Assembly: GCA_031276965.1 (NCBI GenBank)
Contig: JAISMC010000018.1
Span: forward strand, 1-42,348
Origin: Treponema sp.
GTDB taxonomy: Bacteria; Spirochaetota; Spirochaetia; Treponematales; Breznakiellaceae
Length of the DNA: 42,348 bases
Reading direction: 5' to 3'
Shown in pieces: positions 7,664-16,583 of this stretch (position 1 is its first letter; each line of letters begins with the position of its first letter). The notes under the pieces were generated by a model. The model saw only the letters and a list, made by a program, of their open reading frames with translations, made no database searches and was not told the origin of the DNA. A program made the translations under genes and the position numbers.

Positions 7664-10129
7664 ATGACCGGTATCCGCTATATCGATCCCCTAAAAGATC
7701 TGGGCGGGGCCCTTCTGGGGGTCGAAAAGCCGGCCCGGTATACCGGCGGCGAATACGGTTCCCTGGCGGACCGGGACGGAAAACTCCGGATGGCCATAGC
7801 CTTTCCGGATCTCTATGAGATTGGCATGTCCAATCAGGCTCTAAGAATACTCTACAACGGCCTTAACCGGATTCCGGGGGTTTCCTGTGACCGGGCCTTT
7901 GTCCCTGCGCCGGATTTTGAAGCCCTCCTTAGGGAACGGGGGCTTCCTCTCTACGGCCTTGATACGGGGATTCCCCTGGGGAATTTGGACATCCTCTGTT
8001 TTACCCTGGGCTATGAACTGGGCATTACCGGCGTCCTTGCTATGCTTGATGCGGCGGGGGTTCCGCTTCGGGTCAGGGACCGGAAAAACGATCATCCCCT
8101 GGTCGTCATGGGAGGTCCCTGTGTTTCCAATCCTCTCCCTTATGCCCGTTTCATTGATGTCTTCTGGATAGGTGAGGCGGAGGCGGGCTTTTTTGAACTG
8201 ATCCGCCGTTCCGTGGAACTGAAAAAGGCCGGAAAGGGAAGGGCGGCCCTTGGGGATCTCTTTCTCTCCCATCCTTCGGTCTGGGCGCCGGGCAAAAAAG
8301 GAGCGGTCCGGGCGGTGGATGCCGGTTTCGCCCTCCGGGAGCCGGAGCCGGCGGTATTTCCCGTCCCCAGCATAAAGGTGATTCAGCATCACGGGGCGGT
8401 GGAAATTATGCGGGGCTGTCCTAACGGATGCCGTTTCTGCCACGCCGGAATCTGGTACCGGCCTATGCGGCAGAAAAGCGCCGGACAGGTATGCCGGGAA
8501 GCGGCGGCCTTTATCAAAACCGGAGGTTACCGGGAGATAAGCCTTTCCTCCCTTTCCTCGGGAGACTATGTTCATCTTGACGGCCTGGCCGCCTCCCTCA
8601 ACCGGGAGTACGCCCCCCTGCATGTTTCCTTTCAGCTTCCCTCCCTCCGGGTTTCCACCTTCTCCCTGTCCCTGCTTAAAGAGATCTCCGAAGTCCGCAA
8701 AAGCGGCTTAACCTTTGCGGTGGAAACCCCGGTAGACGCATGGCAGATGGCGATCAATAAAAGGGTATCCCTGGATACGGTAACCGCCATACTCCAGGAC
8801 GCCCGGAAACAGGGCTGGCGGGGGGCAAAATTTTATTTTATGGTTGGCCTGCCCCTGCCTCAGGAATCCGTTACCGAGGAGGATGCGATAAGCAAGTTTA
8901 TCATTGAGGCCGCCCGAAGAAGCGGCATGCATTTTAATGTAAACGTGGGGACCTTTGTTCCCAAGTCCCATACCCCCTATCAATGGTCCGCTCAAATTGA
9001 TGAAGAGACAGCCCGGATTAAGCTGGAGTATATACGGCGGAAGCTGAAACCCCTGGGTCATAAAGTGGGCATCCATGATCCTTTTACGGCGAAGGTCGAG
9101 GGGGTCCTCTCCCGGGGCGGCCAGGAGACGGGAGCGATAATAGAGGAAGCTTATCTGGGGGGCTGCCGTCTTGACGCATGGGACGAATATCTGAGGAAGG
9201 ATATCTGGAAATCCATTTTTGAAAAATATTCAGTAGAGACAGAAATAATTCTGGGAACGAAGGACCCCTCCAAACCCCTCCCCTGGGATGTGATTAATCC
9301 GGGTATTTCAAGTATTTTTTTACGACGGGAATCCGAAGCGTCAAAGGGCAATGAAATCACATCATCATGTATGGAAAAATGTACTCATTTATGCGGAACA
9401 TGCAAAGGGGATACGGGAATTGTATCTAATACCATACAGCTTGATGTTAAATCTAATACAAAAAGCCTTTCCGGGGCAAAAATGCCGCCCTGGGGGCTGC
9501 CGGAAGATCGGCGGAATACCGGATCCGCCATAAAACCGGGAACAATATGGCGGGACATTCCGGCCGGAACAAAAGATCCCATAACCCATAGAATACTTTT
9601 TTCTTTTTCCAAAGAGGGGAGGGCGGTTTTTCTGCCCCATCTGGGGGTAACCGAAGTCTTCTCCATGGCGTTTCTCCGGGCCGGACTGCCGGCGCTCTAC
9701 TCGCGGGGTTTTAATCCCCTGCCGAAAATAAGTTTTGCCTCGCCCCTTGCCCTGGGAATTGCCGGAGAAGCTGAAATAGCCACGGTCGACATGGAAGAGC
9801 CCGTTGAAGGGAACTTCTTTCTGGAGAGGATAAATCCGGCGCTGCCCCAGGGGCTTTGCGTCCGCCGGGCGATCCATGTCCTTATTCCACCGGGAGCGAA
9901 AAAGCATTCCGCATCCTCCCTGTTGTGGGGCTTTATCTACCGGGCCGGGAACCTGAAGCCTGAACGGGTTCCGTTTAAGGACGAAAGAGCCTACCGTGCC
10001 GGACTTGGCGGGACGATGGAAAGCCTATTTGACCTTAGGCGGACAGCGGTATTAGCTGCGGCTATCGGTTCCGGCATGCCGGATTCTTATTTTGATGTTT
10101 ATACTTCCCTGTATGATTCCCAGCCCTGA
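7664..10129 (+). CDS. Radical SAM protein fused to a DUF2344 domain (TIGR03960/TIGR03936-like)
   Basis: The first 240 residues resemble the B12-binding-like N-terminal domain that precedes this class of radical SAM enzymes. The radical SAM cluster motif is CPNGCRFC at about residues 251-258 (CX3CX2C). The C-terminal part from about residue 640 (HRILFSFSKEGRAVFLPHL...GFNPLPKISFASPLALG) matches the DUF2344 family. The two are separate neighbouring genes in many bacteria; here they are one 821-aa chain joined by a Cys-rich linker (CMEKCTHLCGTC). I prefer the ATG at 7664 (GGAAGAGG upstream, MTGIRYIDPLKDLGG) over the GTG at 7631. The reaction is not known to me. It lies 40 bp after rodA, probably in the same transcript. 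Confidence 0.85.
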   Translation: MTGIRYIDPLKDLGGALLGVEKPARYTGGEYGSLADRDGKLRMAIAFPDLYEIGMSNQALRILYNGLNRIPGVSCDRAFVPAPDFEALLRERGLPLYGLDTGIPLGNLDILCFTLGYELGITGVLAMLDAAGVPLRVRDRKNDHPLVVMGGPCVSNPLPYARFIDVFWIGEAEAGFFELIRRSVELKKAGKGRAALGDLFLSHPSVWAPGKKGAVRAVDAGFALREPEPAVFPVPSIKVIQHHGAVEIMRGCPNGCRFCHAGIWYRPMRQKSAGQVCREAAAFIKTGGYREISLSSLSSGDYVHLDGLAASLNREYAPLHVSFQLPSLRVSTFSLSLLKEISEVRKSGLTFAVETPVDAWQMAINKRVSLDTVTAILQDARKQGWRGAKFYFMVGLPLPQESVTEEDAISKFIIEAARRSGMHFNVNVGTFVPKSHTPYQWSAQIDEETARIKLEYIRRKLKPLGHKVGIHDPFTAKVEGVLSRGGQETGAIIEEAYLGGCRLDAWDEYLRKDIWKSIFEKYSVETEIILGTKDPSKPLPWDVINPGISSIFLRRESEASKGNEITSSCMEKCTHLCGTCKGDTGIVSNTIQLDVKSNTKSLSGAKMPPWGLPEDRRNTGSAIKPGTIWRDIPAGTKDPITHRILFSFSKEGRAVFLPHLGVTEVFSMAFLRAGLPALYSRGFNPLPKISFASPLALGIAGEAEIATVDMEEPVEGNFFLERINPALPQGLCVRRAIHVLIPPGAKKHSASSLLWGFIYRAGNLKPERVPFKDERAYRAGLGGTMESLFDLRRTAVLAAAIGSGMPDSYFDVYTSLYDSQP

Positions 10130-10341
10130 TGGGGCGGATACAATACGGAATTTTAAGAAATTTACCACAAGGTCGAAAAGACGCATGAAATAAAGAATTA
10201 CCAATCTATGCGGTCCAAATATTTTAACCATGTGTAATAGTAGACAGAATATACATTATAGATAGTTAAGGGTGTAGGTGTTTTCGCAACGGGACAAGAG
10301 TTTGAGCCTTCCCTACTATAAGGTATTATCGTTTGACGGCC

Positions 10342-11094
10342 TTAGCTGGAGGTCTCGGGAAGTTTGAAAACCCCTACATGAGTAGGCCGGCTGTAAATGG
10401 GCGAATAATGATCGTCGATACCTTCGGCCATGATGTATAGGGAAACATAGGTGTAACGGAAGGAATCGGTCATGTTGTCTTTACCGGCCACGTCCGCATT
10501 TTTATTGGGATCGGTCTGGAAGGCGTTGGCGCCGTTGTTAAGGTCGGCGGTGTTTTGAAACAGGCGGTGCGAAGGGCTGGTACTGGGCGGCAGAGGAGTA
10601 AAGCCGTTATTCGAACGGTATAAGTTATATGAAGTTCCGGAATGCGTAAGGTTAGGAATACTACCAATGAGAATTGGAAAATTGAAAACGATCGTTGCCG
10701 GAAGTCCGGAAGAGAGAATAAAATCAACATTAGAAGATGCAAGTTCAAGCTTAAAATGGTGACGGCCCGAGAAAAGAGTTGAAGGGGGCGTCAGGTTCTC
10801 ATTTTCGGTATACCGCTTAATGGCGCTGTAGTCTTCGTACAGCAAAGGGTTAATACCGGTAAGCTGGGATTCGACAGGGACGCCGCTTATGGGCGTATCG
10901 CTGATATAGATGCGGTAGTAAACGGTATAGTGTAGAAAATATGATGGATTATTGGGAAGACGTACTGCGGCCTGATCTCCTGAAATGCTAAGACGTTCCG
11001 GGGGATCGAGGTATAAATATTCATCTATACCGCAGGTTGAACAGAAAAGAAGTACCAAAACCGCCGCGAACAGGGCATTTTTTTCTCCGTTCAT
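10342..11094 (-). CDS. Predicted lipoprotein of unknown function
   Basis: The 250-aa product begins with MNGEKNALFAAVLVLLFCSTC, a basic-hydrophobic lipoprotein signal with Cys21 as the likely acylation site; the loose lipobox is typical of spirochaetes. The mature part contains repeated Asn/Ser/Tyr-rich segments and no motif I recognise. AAGGGA lies 4 bases before the ATG. It is 29 bp after the stop of the TPR gene on the same strand and is probably the last gene of that run. Its codon use looks less GC-rich than that of its neighbours, perhaps indicating a faster-evolving surface protein. The 211 bp beyond its stop, facing the radical SAM gene, hold no recognisable feature. Confidence 0.75.
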   Translation of the reverse strand: MNGEKNALFAAVLVLLFCSTCGIDEYLYLDPPERLSISGDQAAVRLPNNPSYFLHYTVYYRIYISDTPISGVPVESQLTGINPLLYEDYSAIKRYTENENLTPPSTLFSGRHHFKLELASSNVDFILSSGLPATIVFNFPILIGSIPNLTHSGTSYNLYRSNNGFTPLPPSTSPSHRLFQNTADLNNGANAFQTDPNKNADVAGKDNMTDSFRYTYVSLYIMAEGIDDHYSPIYSRPTHVGVFKLPETSS

Positions 11095-11123
11095 CCGATC
11101 CCTTTTAAATCTTATTTTAAACC

Positions 11124-11801
11124 TTACTGGAGGTTTAATGCTATTATACGGTTATTTGCCAGATTTGTCCAAACCGTTGCATAGGGCCACTTCTCTATAA
11201 CGGTCCGGTAGGCTTCCAGGGCGGCGTCCTTGTTATGCCGCTCTTCCTCAAGCCGGCCGATATTTAACTGCGCCCGGGGGGCTGCGGGAAAATCCCCGTA
11301 AGAAACGCTCTCCTTGTAAAGACTGATGGCCCCCTCGATATTCCCCTGCTCTTCCGCCGCCGCCCCGGCGTTATACAGGGAGACCGGCGCAAGATAGATC
11401 TTCGGCGCCGTTTCGGCGGCCCGGGTCCAGGCCTTTTCCGCCGCCGCCCAGTCTTTTTTATCGGCATAAATATCGGCGATGATTACATAGGCCCGGGCCC
11501 CCGCATAGCCGGAATTTTTTTCCGCAAAGACTTTTAGTTCTTCCAGAAGGCCTTCTATCTCTCCCGCCTTTTCACTGTTATTTATATCGATCCTCAGGGC
11601 TTCAAAGCGGTCGCAAAGATCGTCAGCCTTGGCTACGGCCCTGGAAACCGCCGCATCCCGTATGCCTATTCCCGTTATAAAGGCCGCAGCCAGAACCAGA
11701 ATGCTCACCATACCGGCGGCAAGGGGTTTGCGGTTTTTTTGAATAAAACCGGCGACGGCCAGACCCGCATTTTGCTCCGCAACTTTCTCTTCAACTGCCA
11801 T
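11124..11801 (-). CDS. TPR protein with one membrane anchor
   Basis: The 225-aa protein has a short cytoplasmic N terminus, one membrane segment (about residues 28-48, AAGMVSILVLAAAFITGIGI), and then four or five TPR-like helix pairs, for example IYADKKDWAAAEKAWTRAAE and YNAGAAAEEQGNIEGAISLYKES. The layout resembles YfgM/TPR_21-type periplasmic chaperone-like proteins, but identity is not proven. I chose the ATG at 11801 because GAGGAG sits 5 bases upstream; the GTG at 11807 overlaps that site. It follows the sigma54 activator gene by 30 bp. Confidence 0.8.
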   Translation of the reverse strand: MAVEEKVAEQNAGLAVAGFIQKNRKPLAAGMVSILVLAAAFITGIGIRDAAVSRAVAKADDLCDRFEALRIDINNSEKAGEIEGLLEELKVFAEKNSGYAGARAYVIIADIYADKKDWAAAEKAWTRAAETAPKIYLAPVSLYNAGAAAEEQGNIEGAISLYKESVSYGDFPAAPRAQLNIGRLEEERHNKDAALEAYRTVIEKWPYATVWTNLANNRIIALNLQ

Positions 11802-11831
11802 GATCACTCCTCTAAGATCAATTCCAAAAAA

Positions 11832-13358
11832 TCAGTTTTCCGGTTCTTCTTTGGGGTTAACGATGCTTAATTCCCTAATAAGTCTGGACAAATAGGTCCT
11901 CTGTATATCCAGGGCCTTGGCGGCTTCGGTCTGGTTCCAGTTGTTTTCTTCCAGCACCTTTTGAATAAAGCGGGTCTTAAAAACATTAATTGCAGCTTTA
12001 AGGCTGCGGTTCCCCCCGTCCGCCTGTTCAGGGATGGTTACGCTTTTGAGGAACAAATCTTCCTGCTGTATCCACTTATTCTTTCCGATAACGCAGGCCC
12101 GCTCAATGCAGTTTTCCAGCTCCCGGATATTGCCCGGCCAGGAATAGGAAAGCATGGCTTCCATGGCCTTGTCTGAAAAACCGAGAAACTGCTTTTTGGT
12201 TTCCCATATACACTTCTTAAGAAAAAAATCCGCCAGCTCGGGGATGTCCTCGGGACGCTGCCTGAGGGGGGGGATATAAATAGGAAGTACGTTAAGGCGG
12301 TAGTAGAGATCGCTCCGGAATTCACCCTTCTCCACCAGGGCTTCGATATCCTTATTGGTTGCCGCCAGGATACGGACATTCACGGTAACCGAAATATCGG
12401 ATCCCACCTTTTCAAAGGTTTTCTGCTGAATTACCCGGAGCAGCTTTGCCTGAAGCGGCAGGGGAAGATCCCCTATTTCATCAAGGAAGATAGTCCCCCC
12501 ATCGGCTGCTTCAAAGCGGCCCTGCCTGGTTTGAAAGGCATTGGTAAAGGCCCCCTTTACATGGCCGAAAAGTTCGCTCTCCAGAAGGCCCTCGGGGATG
12601 GCGGCGCAGTTTACCCGGACGAAGGGTTCCTTGCTGCGGGGACTGCGAAGGTGTATCTGTTCGGCAAATATCTCCTTCCCTACCCCGCTTTCCCCCAGAA
12701 TGAGCACCGAAGAATCGGTCTTTGCCACCCGGTCGATAATGTCTATCTTTTCCAGCATGATGGGGCTTTTGGCGATAAGGGTGTGGTAGCCCTGATTGTT
12801 TATAAGCTGATCCTGGAGCAGCTGGATTTCACCCCGGACCCTTTCGAAACTCCGTACATTCTGAATAGCCAGGGCCGCCTGGTTGGCGAAAATCTCAAGC
12901 CACTCCAGATCGTCCTGGGTAAAGTATTTACCGTTTTTTTTATTCAGAAGCTCAATAACCCCAATGCACTCCCCCTTACTGCGCATGGGAACCGCTATCA
13001 TGGTTTTGGAGGGGTAGCCTATCTGATCGGAAATCGCGCTGAGGTGGCGTTTGTCGTTTTCCACATCGTTAACCATGATGGACTTATTGTGCATGGCCAC
13101 CCAGCCGGCGATACCCTCCCCCAGTTTGACGGTATAATTTTTAATCTCCGCCCCCTTGGAACCCAGGGCGACTTCAAAGTACAGTTCCTGATTTTCATGA
13201 TTTACCAGGAGGAGACTTGACGCCTCTCCCTCGCAGAGACGGGTTGCCGAATCCAGGATCTGGGCCAGGAGGGAATGGATGTCGGAATAGTTAGAGTTAA
13301 TAAGGGTATTGATCTCAATGAGGGTATTAAACTTTTGAAGGTCAATAACCGACAGCAT
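11832..13358 (-). CDS. Sigma54-interacting transcription activator with GAF sensor
   Basis: This is an enhancer-binding protein for sigma54 RNA polymerase. The 508-aa chain has an N-terminal GAF domain (about residues 20-170), an AAA+ domain and a Fis-type helix-turn-helix (NQTEAAKALDIQRTYLSRLIREL, near 470-492). Walker A is GESGVGKE (222-229) and Walker B is FLDEIGD (291-297). The sigma54-contacting loop reads GAFTNA (269-274) rather than GAFTGA. The domain order matches NifA/FhlA-type activators, with a small ligand or redox signal expected at the GAF domain. It lies 11 bp after cmk-rpsA and shows no ribosome binding site of its own, suggesting coupling to the gene ahead. I did not find a clear -24/-12 promoter in the window, so the target is unknown. 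Confidence 0.92.
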   Translation of the reverse strand: MLSVIDLQKFNTLIEINTLINSNYSDIHSLLAQILDSATRLCEGEASSLLLVNHENQELYFEVALGSKGAEIKNYTVKLGEGIAGWVAMHNKSIMVNDVENDKRHLSAISDQIGYPSKTMIAVPMRSKGECIGVIELLNKKNGKYFTQDDLEWLEIFANQAALAIQNVRSFERVRGEIQLLQDQLINNQGYHTLIAKSPIMLEKIDIIDRVAKTDSSVLILGESGVGKEIFAEQIHLRSPRSKEPFVRVNCAAIPEGLLESELFGHVKGAFTNAFQTRQGRFEAADGGTIFLDEIGDLPLPLQAKLLRVIQQKTFEKVGSDISVTVNVRILAATNKDIEALVEKGEFRSDLYYRLNVLPIYIPPLRQRPEDIPELADFFLKKCIWETKKQFLGFSDKAMEAMLSYSWPGNIRELENCIERACVIGKNKWIQQEDLFLKSVTIPEQADGGNRSLKAAINVFKTRFIQKVLEENNWNQTEAAKALDIQRTYLSRLIRELSIVNPKEEPEN

Positions 13359-13369
13359 ACGAATGCGGT

Positions 13370-15805
13370 CTAATCGCTGCCCGAAGTATCCCCGGGAATT
13401 TCGCCCTTTTCCGGGGCGTTTTTTGATTTTAAGAAATCTCCCAGGGTGAAGGTCGAACCATCGGATTCTTCCTCCGCCATATAACGGGAAATCTCATCCT
13501 GTTGAACCTTCTTCTTATAGTCCCGGATTGAGAAGGCGACCTTTTGCTTATCGGGCTGTATCTCCAGCACCGCCGCCTTGATCTTGTCTCCGGGTTTGTA
13601 CTTTTTAAGGGCGTCTTCGGGGCTTTCTTCCCGGTTCTCGGGAAGATTTGATTTATGGATAAGTCCCTCAATGCCGCCGGGAACTTTAACAAAAATGCCG
13701 AAATCGGTAACGGAGGACACCTCCCCCTCCACCAGAGAACCCGGCTTGTAGGCGCCGGCAAAATTCTGCCAGGGATCTTCGGAAAGCTGCTTGATGCCCA
13801 GGCGTATATTCCGGCTTACGCTGTCCACGCCGATAACCATGACCTCCAGCTCCTGGCCGGCCTGCAGTTCACTGCCGGGATGTTTTACCTTTTTGGTCCA
13901 GGAGACATCATCCCCGTGGAGGAAGCCGTCTATGCCGTCTTCAAGTTCAATAAAAGCCCCGGCATTAGTGATCTTAGCCACCTTTCTGGTAAGCCTGGTC
14001 CCCACGGGATAGCGCTCTTCAATGTCATTCCAGGGATTGGCGGTAACCTGTTTAAGCCCCAGGGATACCCTGCCCGCCTGCAGATCGTAACCCAGGATCA
14101 TACATTCCACCTCGTCGCCTATACCAAGCACCTCTTCCGGTTTCTGGATCTTTTTTACCCAGGAGAATTCGGAAATATGGGCCAGTCCCTCGATGCCCTC
14201 TTCAAGTTCGATAAAGGCGCCGAAGTCGGTCAGTTTGGTTACATTCCCCTTGATAATATCGTTGACATGATAGTGATCCTCGAAGTGAACCCAGGGATCA
14301 TCGGAAAAGTGTTTTAAGGACAGATTGATCCGCTTTTCTACCGGATCGATACGAATTACCTTGAGGCGAATTTCCTGACCTTTTTTTACAAAGTCCTTGG
14401 GCCGGGTTACGTGGCCCCAGCTCATATCGTTAATGTGGAGGAGCCCGTCAAAGCCCCCCAAATCGATAAAGGCTCCGAAGGAGGTAAAACTTTTGACTGT
14501 TCCGGTAACTTCCGTCCCGACTTCGGTCTTTTCAAAGAAATCTTTCCGCTTTTGTTCGATCTCTTCCTCAAGCCATTTCCGGCGGTTTACCACAATGTTG
14601 ACTTTGCCGTCGGAGTAGAGCCGTTCCACGTAAAACTGGGTTTTAAGGTCCAAAAGCTTTTCCGGCTTATCCACTTTTTGAGCGTCGGACTGACTGATTG
14701 GGAGAAAGGCATGCACCCCGGCGCCCAGATTAACGTCGTAGCCGCCCTTTACGAGCTTTTCGATAGTTCCGTTCACCACCGTATGGTCCTGGAAAGCCTG
14801 CCGGAGGTTCTTCCAAAACAGCTTGATATCGGCCTTTTGTTTGGAAACGATCACTTCCCCGTGCTTATTCTCTTTAGCAATGAGAATAACCGATACGGTG
14901 TCCCCTATCTTGGGAATTTCGGTAAATTCCCCAATGGGAATTTTACCCTCCGACTTGTATCCGACATCTATAAAGACCTGATCCGGGGTTACCTGAATGA
15001 CGCAGCCGTCTACAAGCTGTCCTTCTTCCAGTTGTTCAAGAGATTTAAGGTACTCTTCCTGTAACTGTGTCTGGATATTGCCGCTCTTTGTTTCATCTAC
15101 CGGACTAGTGTCCGATTCCACTTCCATCTGCCCCATGGTTAATCCTTTCATCTTTTTCCCTGCTATTTCTACTAATTTGTCATAAACTTGCTTAATGGTC
15201 AAGTCCGAGCTATCCAAATAAACTGCTTCCGGGGAGATTTTAAGGCTTCCTTCGGCTTTGTTTTTATCGATCTTGTCCCGTTCCAGGATCGAACGCCGGA
15301 TTTCTTCCAGACTGAGCCGGGAAACCCCCTGATCGTAGCGCCGTTTTGCCCGGGCTTCCACGCCGGCGTCCAGGTAGAAACGGCACTCGGCGCCGGGAAA
15401 GACCACGGTGGTCATATCCCGGCCTTCCACTACGATGTTCCGTTCTCCGGCGATACGGCGGATCATATCGTTAACCACGTGCCTGACGGGAACAATGGCG
15501 GAGAGGGGGGCGGAAAGACGGTCAATCTCATCGGTGTGGAGGAGGGAGCTTACCTCTTCACCCTCCAGATAGACCAGGCCGTCGTCTTTATAGTCGATTT
15601 TGGCTCTCCCGGCATAGTCCAGGGCGTCCTCAGGATCGGCGGGATCGACGCCGTTTCTAAGACACCCCAGAGTGATAGCCCGGTAGAGGTTTCCCGAATT
15701 GATATAAACGAAGGGAGCGCCGTCGGGCCCTGTAAGTCCCTCCGCCAAAAGCCCGGCGATGGTGCTCTTGCCGGTGCCCGCCGGTCCGTCAATGGCTATA
15801 ACCAA
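13370..15805 (-). CDS. cmk-rpsA: Cytidylate kinase fused to 30S ribosomal protein S1
   Basis: Residues 1 to about 215 are a complete CMP kinase, which phosphorylates CMP/dCMP: P-loop GPAGTGKST, then EGRDMTTVVFPGAE and the KIDKNKAEGSL stretch. From about residue 240 the protein is ribosomal protein S1, which brings mRNA to the 30S subunit, with six S1 repeats (for example GTVKSFTSFGAFIDLGGFDGLLH). There is no stop or frameshift between the parts, giving 811 aa. The start is a TTG with a good AGGAG six bases upstream, overlapping rluB by 17 bp. In many bacteria cmk and rpsA are adjacent separate genes. An internal start (see 15134-15149) could also release S1 alone. Confidence 0.95.
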   Translation of the reverse strand: MVIAIDGPAGTGKSTIAGLLAEGLTGPDGAPFVYINSGNLYRAITLGCLRNGVDPADPEDALDYAGRAKIDYKDDGLVYLEGEEVSSLLHTDEIDRLSAPLSAIVPVRHVVNDMIRRIAGERNIVVEGRDMTTVVFPGAECRFYLDAGVEARAKRRYDQGVSRLSLEEIRRSILERDKIDKNKAEGSLKISPEAVYLDSSDLTIKQVYDKLVEIAGKKMKGLTMGQMEVESDTSPVDETKSGNIQTQLQEEYLKSLEQLEEGQLVDGCVIQVTPDQVFIDVGYKSEGKIPIGEFTEIPKIGDTVSVILIAKENKHGEVIVSKQKADIKLFWKNLRQAFQDHTVVNGTIEKLVKGGYDVNLGAGVHAFLPISQSDAQKVDKPEKLLDLKTQFYVERLYSDGKVNIVVNRRKWLEEEIEQKRKDFFEKTEVGTEVTGTVKSFTSFGAFIDLGGFDGLLHINDMSWGHVTRPKDFVKKGQEIRLKVIRIDPVEKRINLSLKHFSDDPWVHFEDHYHVNDIIKGNVTKLTDFGAFIELEEGIEGLAHISEFSWVKKIQKPEEVLGIGDEVECMILGYDLQAGRVSLGLKQVTANPWNDIEERYPVGTRLTRKVAKITNAGAFIELEDGIDGFLHGDDVSWTKKVKHPGSELQAGQELEVMVIGVDSVSRNIRLGIKQLSEDPWQNFAGAYKPGSLVEGEVSSVTDFGIFVKVPGGIEGLIHKSNLPENREESPEDALKKYKPGDKIKAAVLEIQPDKQKVAFSIRDYKKKVQQDEISRYMAEEESDGSTFTLGDFLKSKNAPEKGEIPGDTSGSD
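15134..15149 (-). promoter_or_regulatory. Candidate internal ribosome binding site and start for free S1
   Basis: On the minus strand GAAAGGA is followed six bases later by an in-frame ATG (MGQMEVESD...) exactly at the junction between the kinase and S1 parts. A second in-frame ATG (MKGLT) lies 15 bases earlier. The spacing is ideal for initiation. If used, the cell would make both an 811-aa fusion and a stand-alone S1 of about 588 aa from one gene. Confidence 0.45.
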
Positions 15806-16583
15806 GCCGTTCTCCTAAACCATGGAATTCCGTACCGGTTAAAGGGCGGGATTTCCCCTCCCCCAGTTCTCCCAGCAATACCGGCCCTATCCGGGTACGA
15901 AGGAGCTTTTCAGGATGGAGGTGAAAATGGGAAAAAACCCGGCGTATTTCCCGGTTTTTCCCTTCGATCAGCACCACCCGCAGAGCCTTTTTTCCCAGCC
16001 GTTTCACCGCCTCGGCTTTATAGAAAACCCCCTCGATGCTTATTCCCAGGCTGAACGCCTCCAGGACCATATCGGGGATAGGTCCAGAGGCTTCCACCAG
16101 GTATTCCTTCTCGATACCCGCCGAAGGGTGGCCGGCTCTGGCGGCAAAATTCCCGTCGTTAGTAAAGAGAATAAGCCCCGAAGAACGGTAGTCCAGCCGG
16201 CCCACCGTGTAGAGCCGTTCCCGAATGGCCGGGGGAAGCAGATCCCCCGCCAGGGCCCGGCCCTGGGGATCCGCGGCACTGCATATATAGAGAGGCGGCT
16301 TGTGAAGGACGATATAGTGCAGCCTCTTTTCGATCTTAACTGGTATACCGTCCAGGCGTACATCGTCTCCGGCCTCTACCTTTGTTCCCAGCACAGAAAC
16401 AGTCCGGCCGTTTACCGTTACCCTTCCCTGGGTGATAAGTTTTTCCGCCCCCCGGCGGGAGGCCGCCCCGGCGTGGGCCAGATATACCTGCAGCCTGAGC
16501 GCATTGCCGCCGGCCGGCGGGGCGTTTTCCGGTTCTCCGGCCCTTTCCCCCGTTCCGCCGGGGAAGGGGTTATTTTTGTCCAT
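15789..16583 (-). CDS. rluB: Ribosomal large-subunit pseudouridine synthase, RluB/RsuA family
   Basis: This enzyme converts a uridine of rRNA to pseudouridine. The 264-aa form starts with an S4 RNA-binding domain (LRLQVYLAHAGAASRRGAEKLITQGRVTVNG) and continues with the catalytic domain; the motif GRLDYRSSGLILFTNDG contains the catalytic Asp. EKEYLVE and the GKNREIRRVF motif near the end also fit the family. The likely start is the ATG at 16583, overlapping the scpB stop by 14 bp; a GTG at 16613 lacks a ribosome binding site. The order scpA-scpB-rluB is common in bacteria and supports RluB, though the RsuA/RluE/RluF relatives cannot be fully excluded. Confidence 0.92.
   Translation of the reverse strand: MDKNNPFPGGTGERAGEPENAPPAGGNALRLQVYLAHAGAASRRGAEKLITQGRVTVNGRTVSVLGTKVEAGDDVRLDGIPVKIEKRLHYIVLHKPPLYICSAADPQGRALAGDLLPPAIRERLYTVGRLDYRSSGLILFTNDGNFAARAGHPSAGIEKEYLVEASGPIPDMVLEAFSLGISIEGVFYKAEAVKRLGKKALRVVLIEGKNREIRRVFSHFHLHPEKLLRTRIGPVLLGELGEGKSRPLTGTEFHGLGERLGYSH

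Noticed and set aside
10130-10341. Possible small RNA or terminator between the radical SAM gene and the lipoprotein gene
   Set aside because: I found no convincing stem with a U-tract and no known RNA signature; it is AT-richer but otherwise featureless.
15188-16054. 288-codon plus-strand ORF opposite cmk and rluB
   Set aside because: It spans the boundary of two real minus-strand genes and has no family resemblance.
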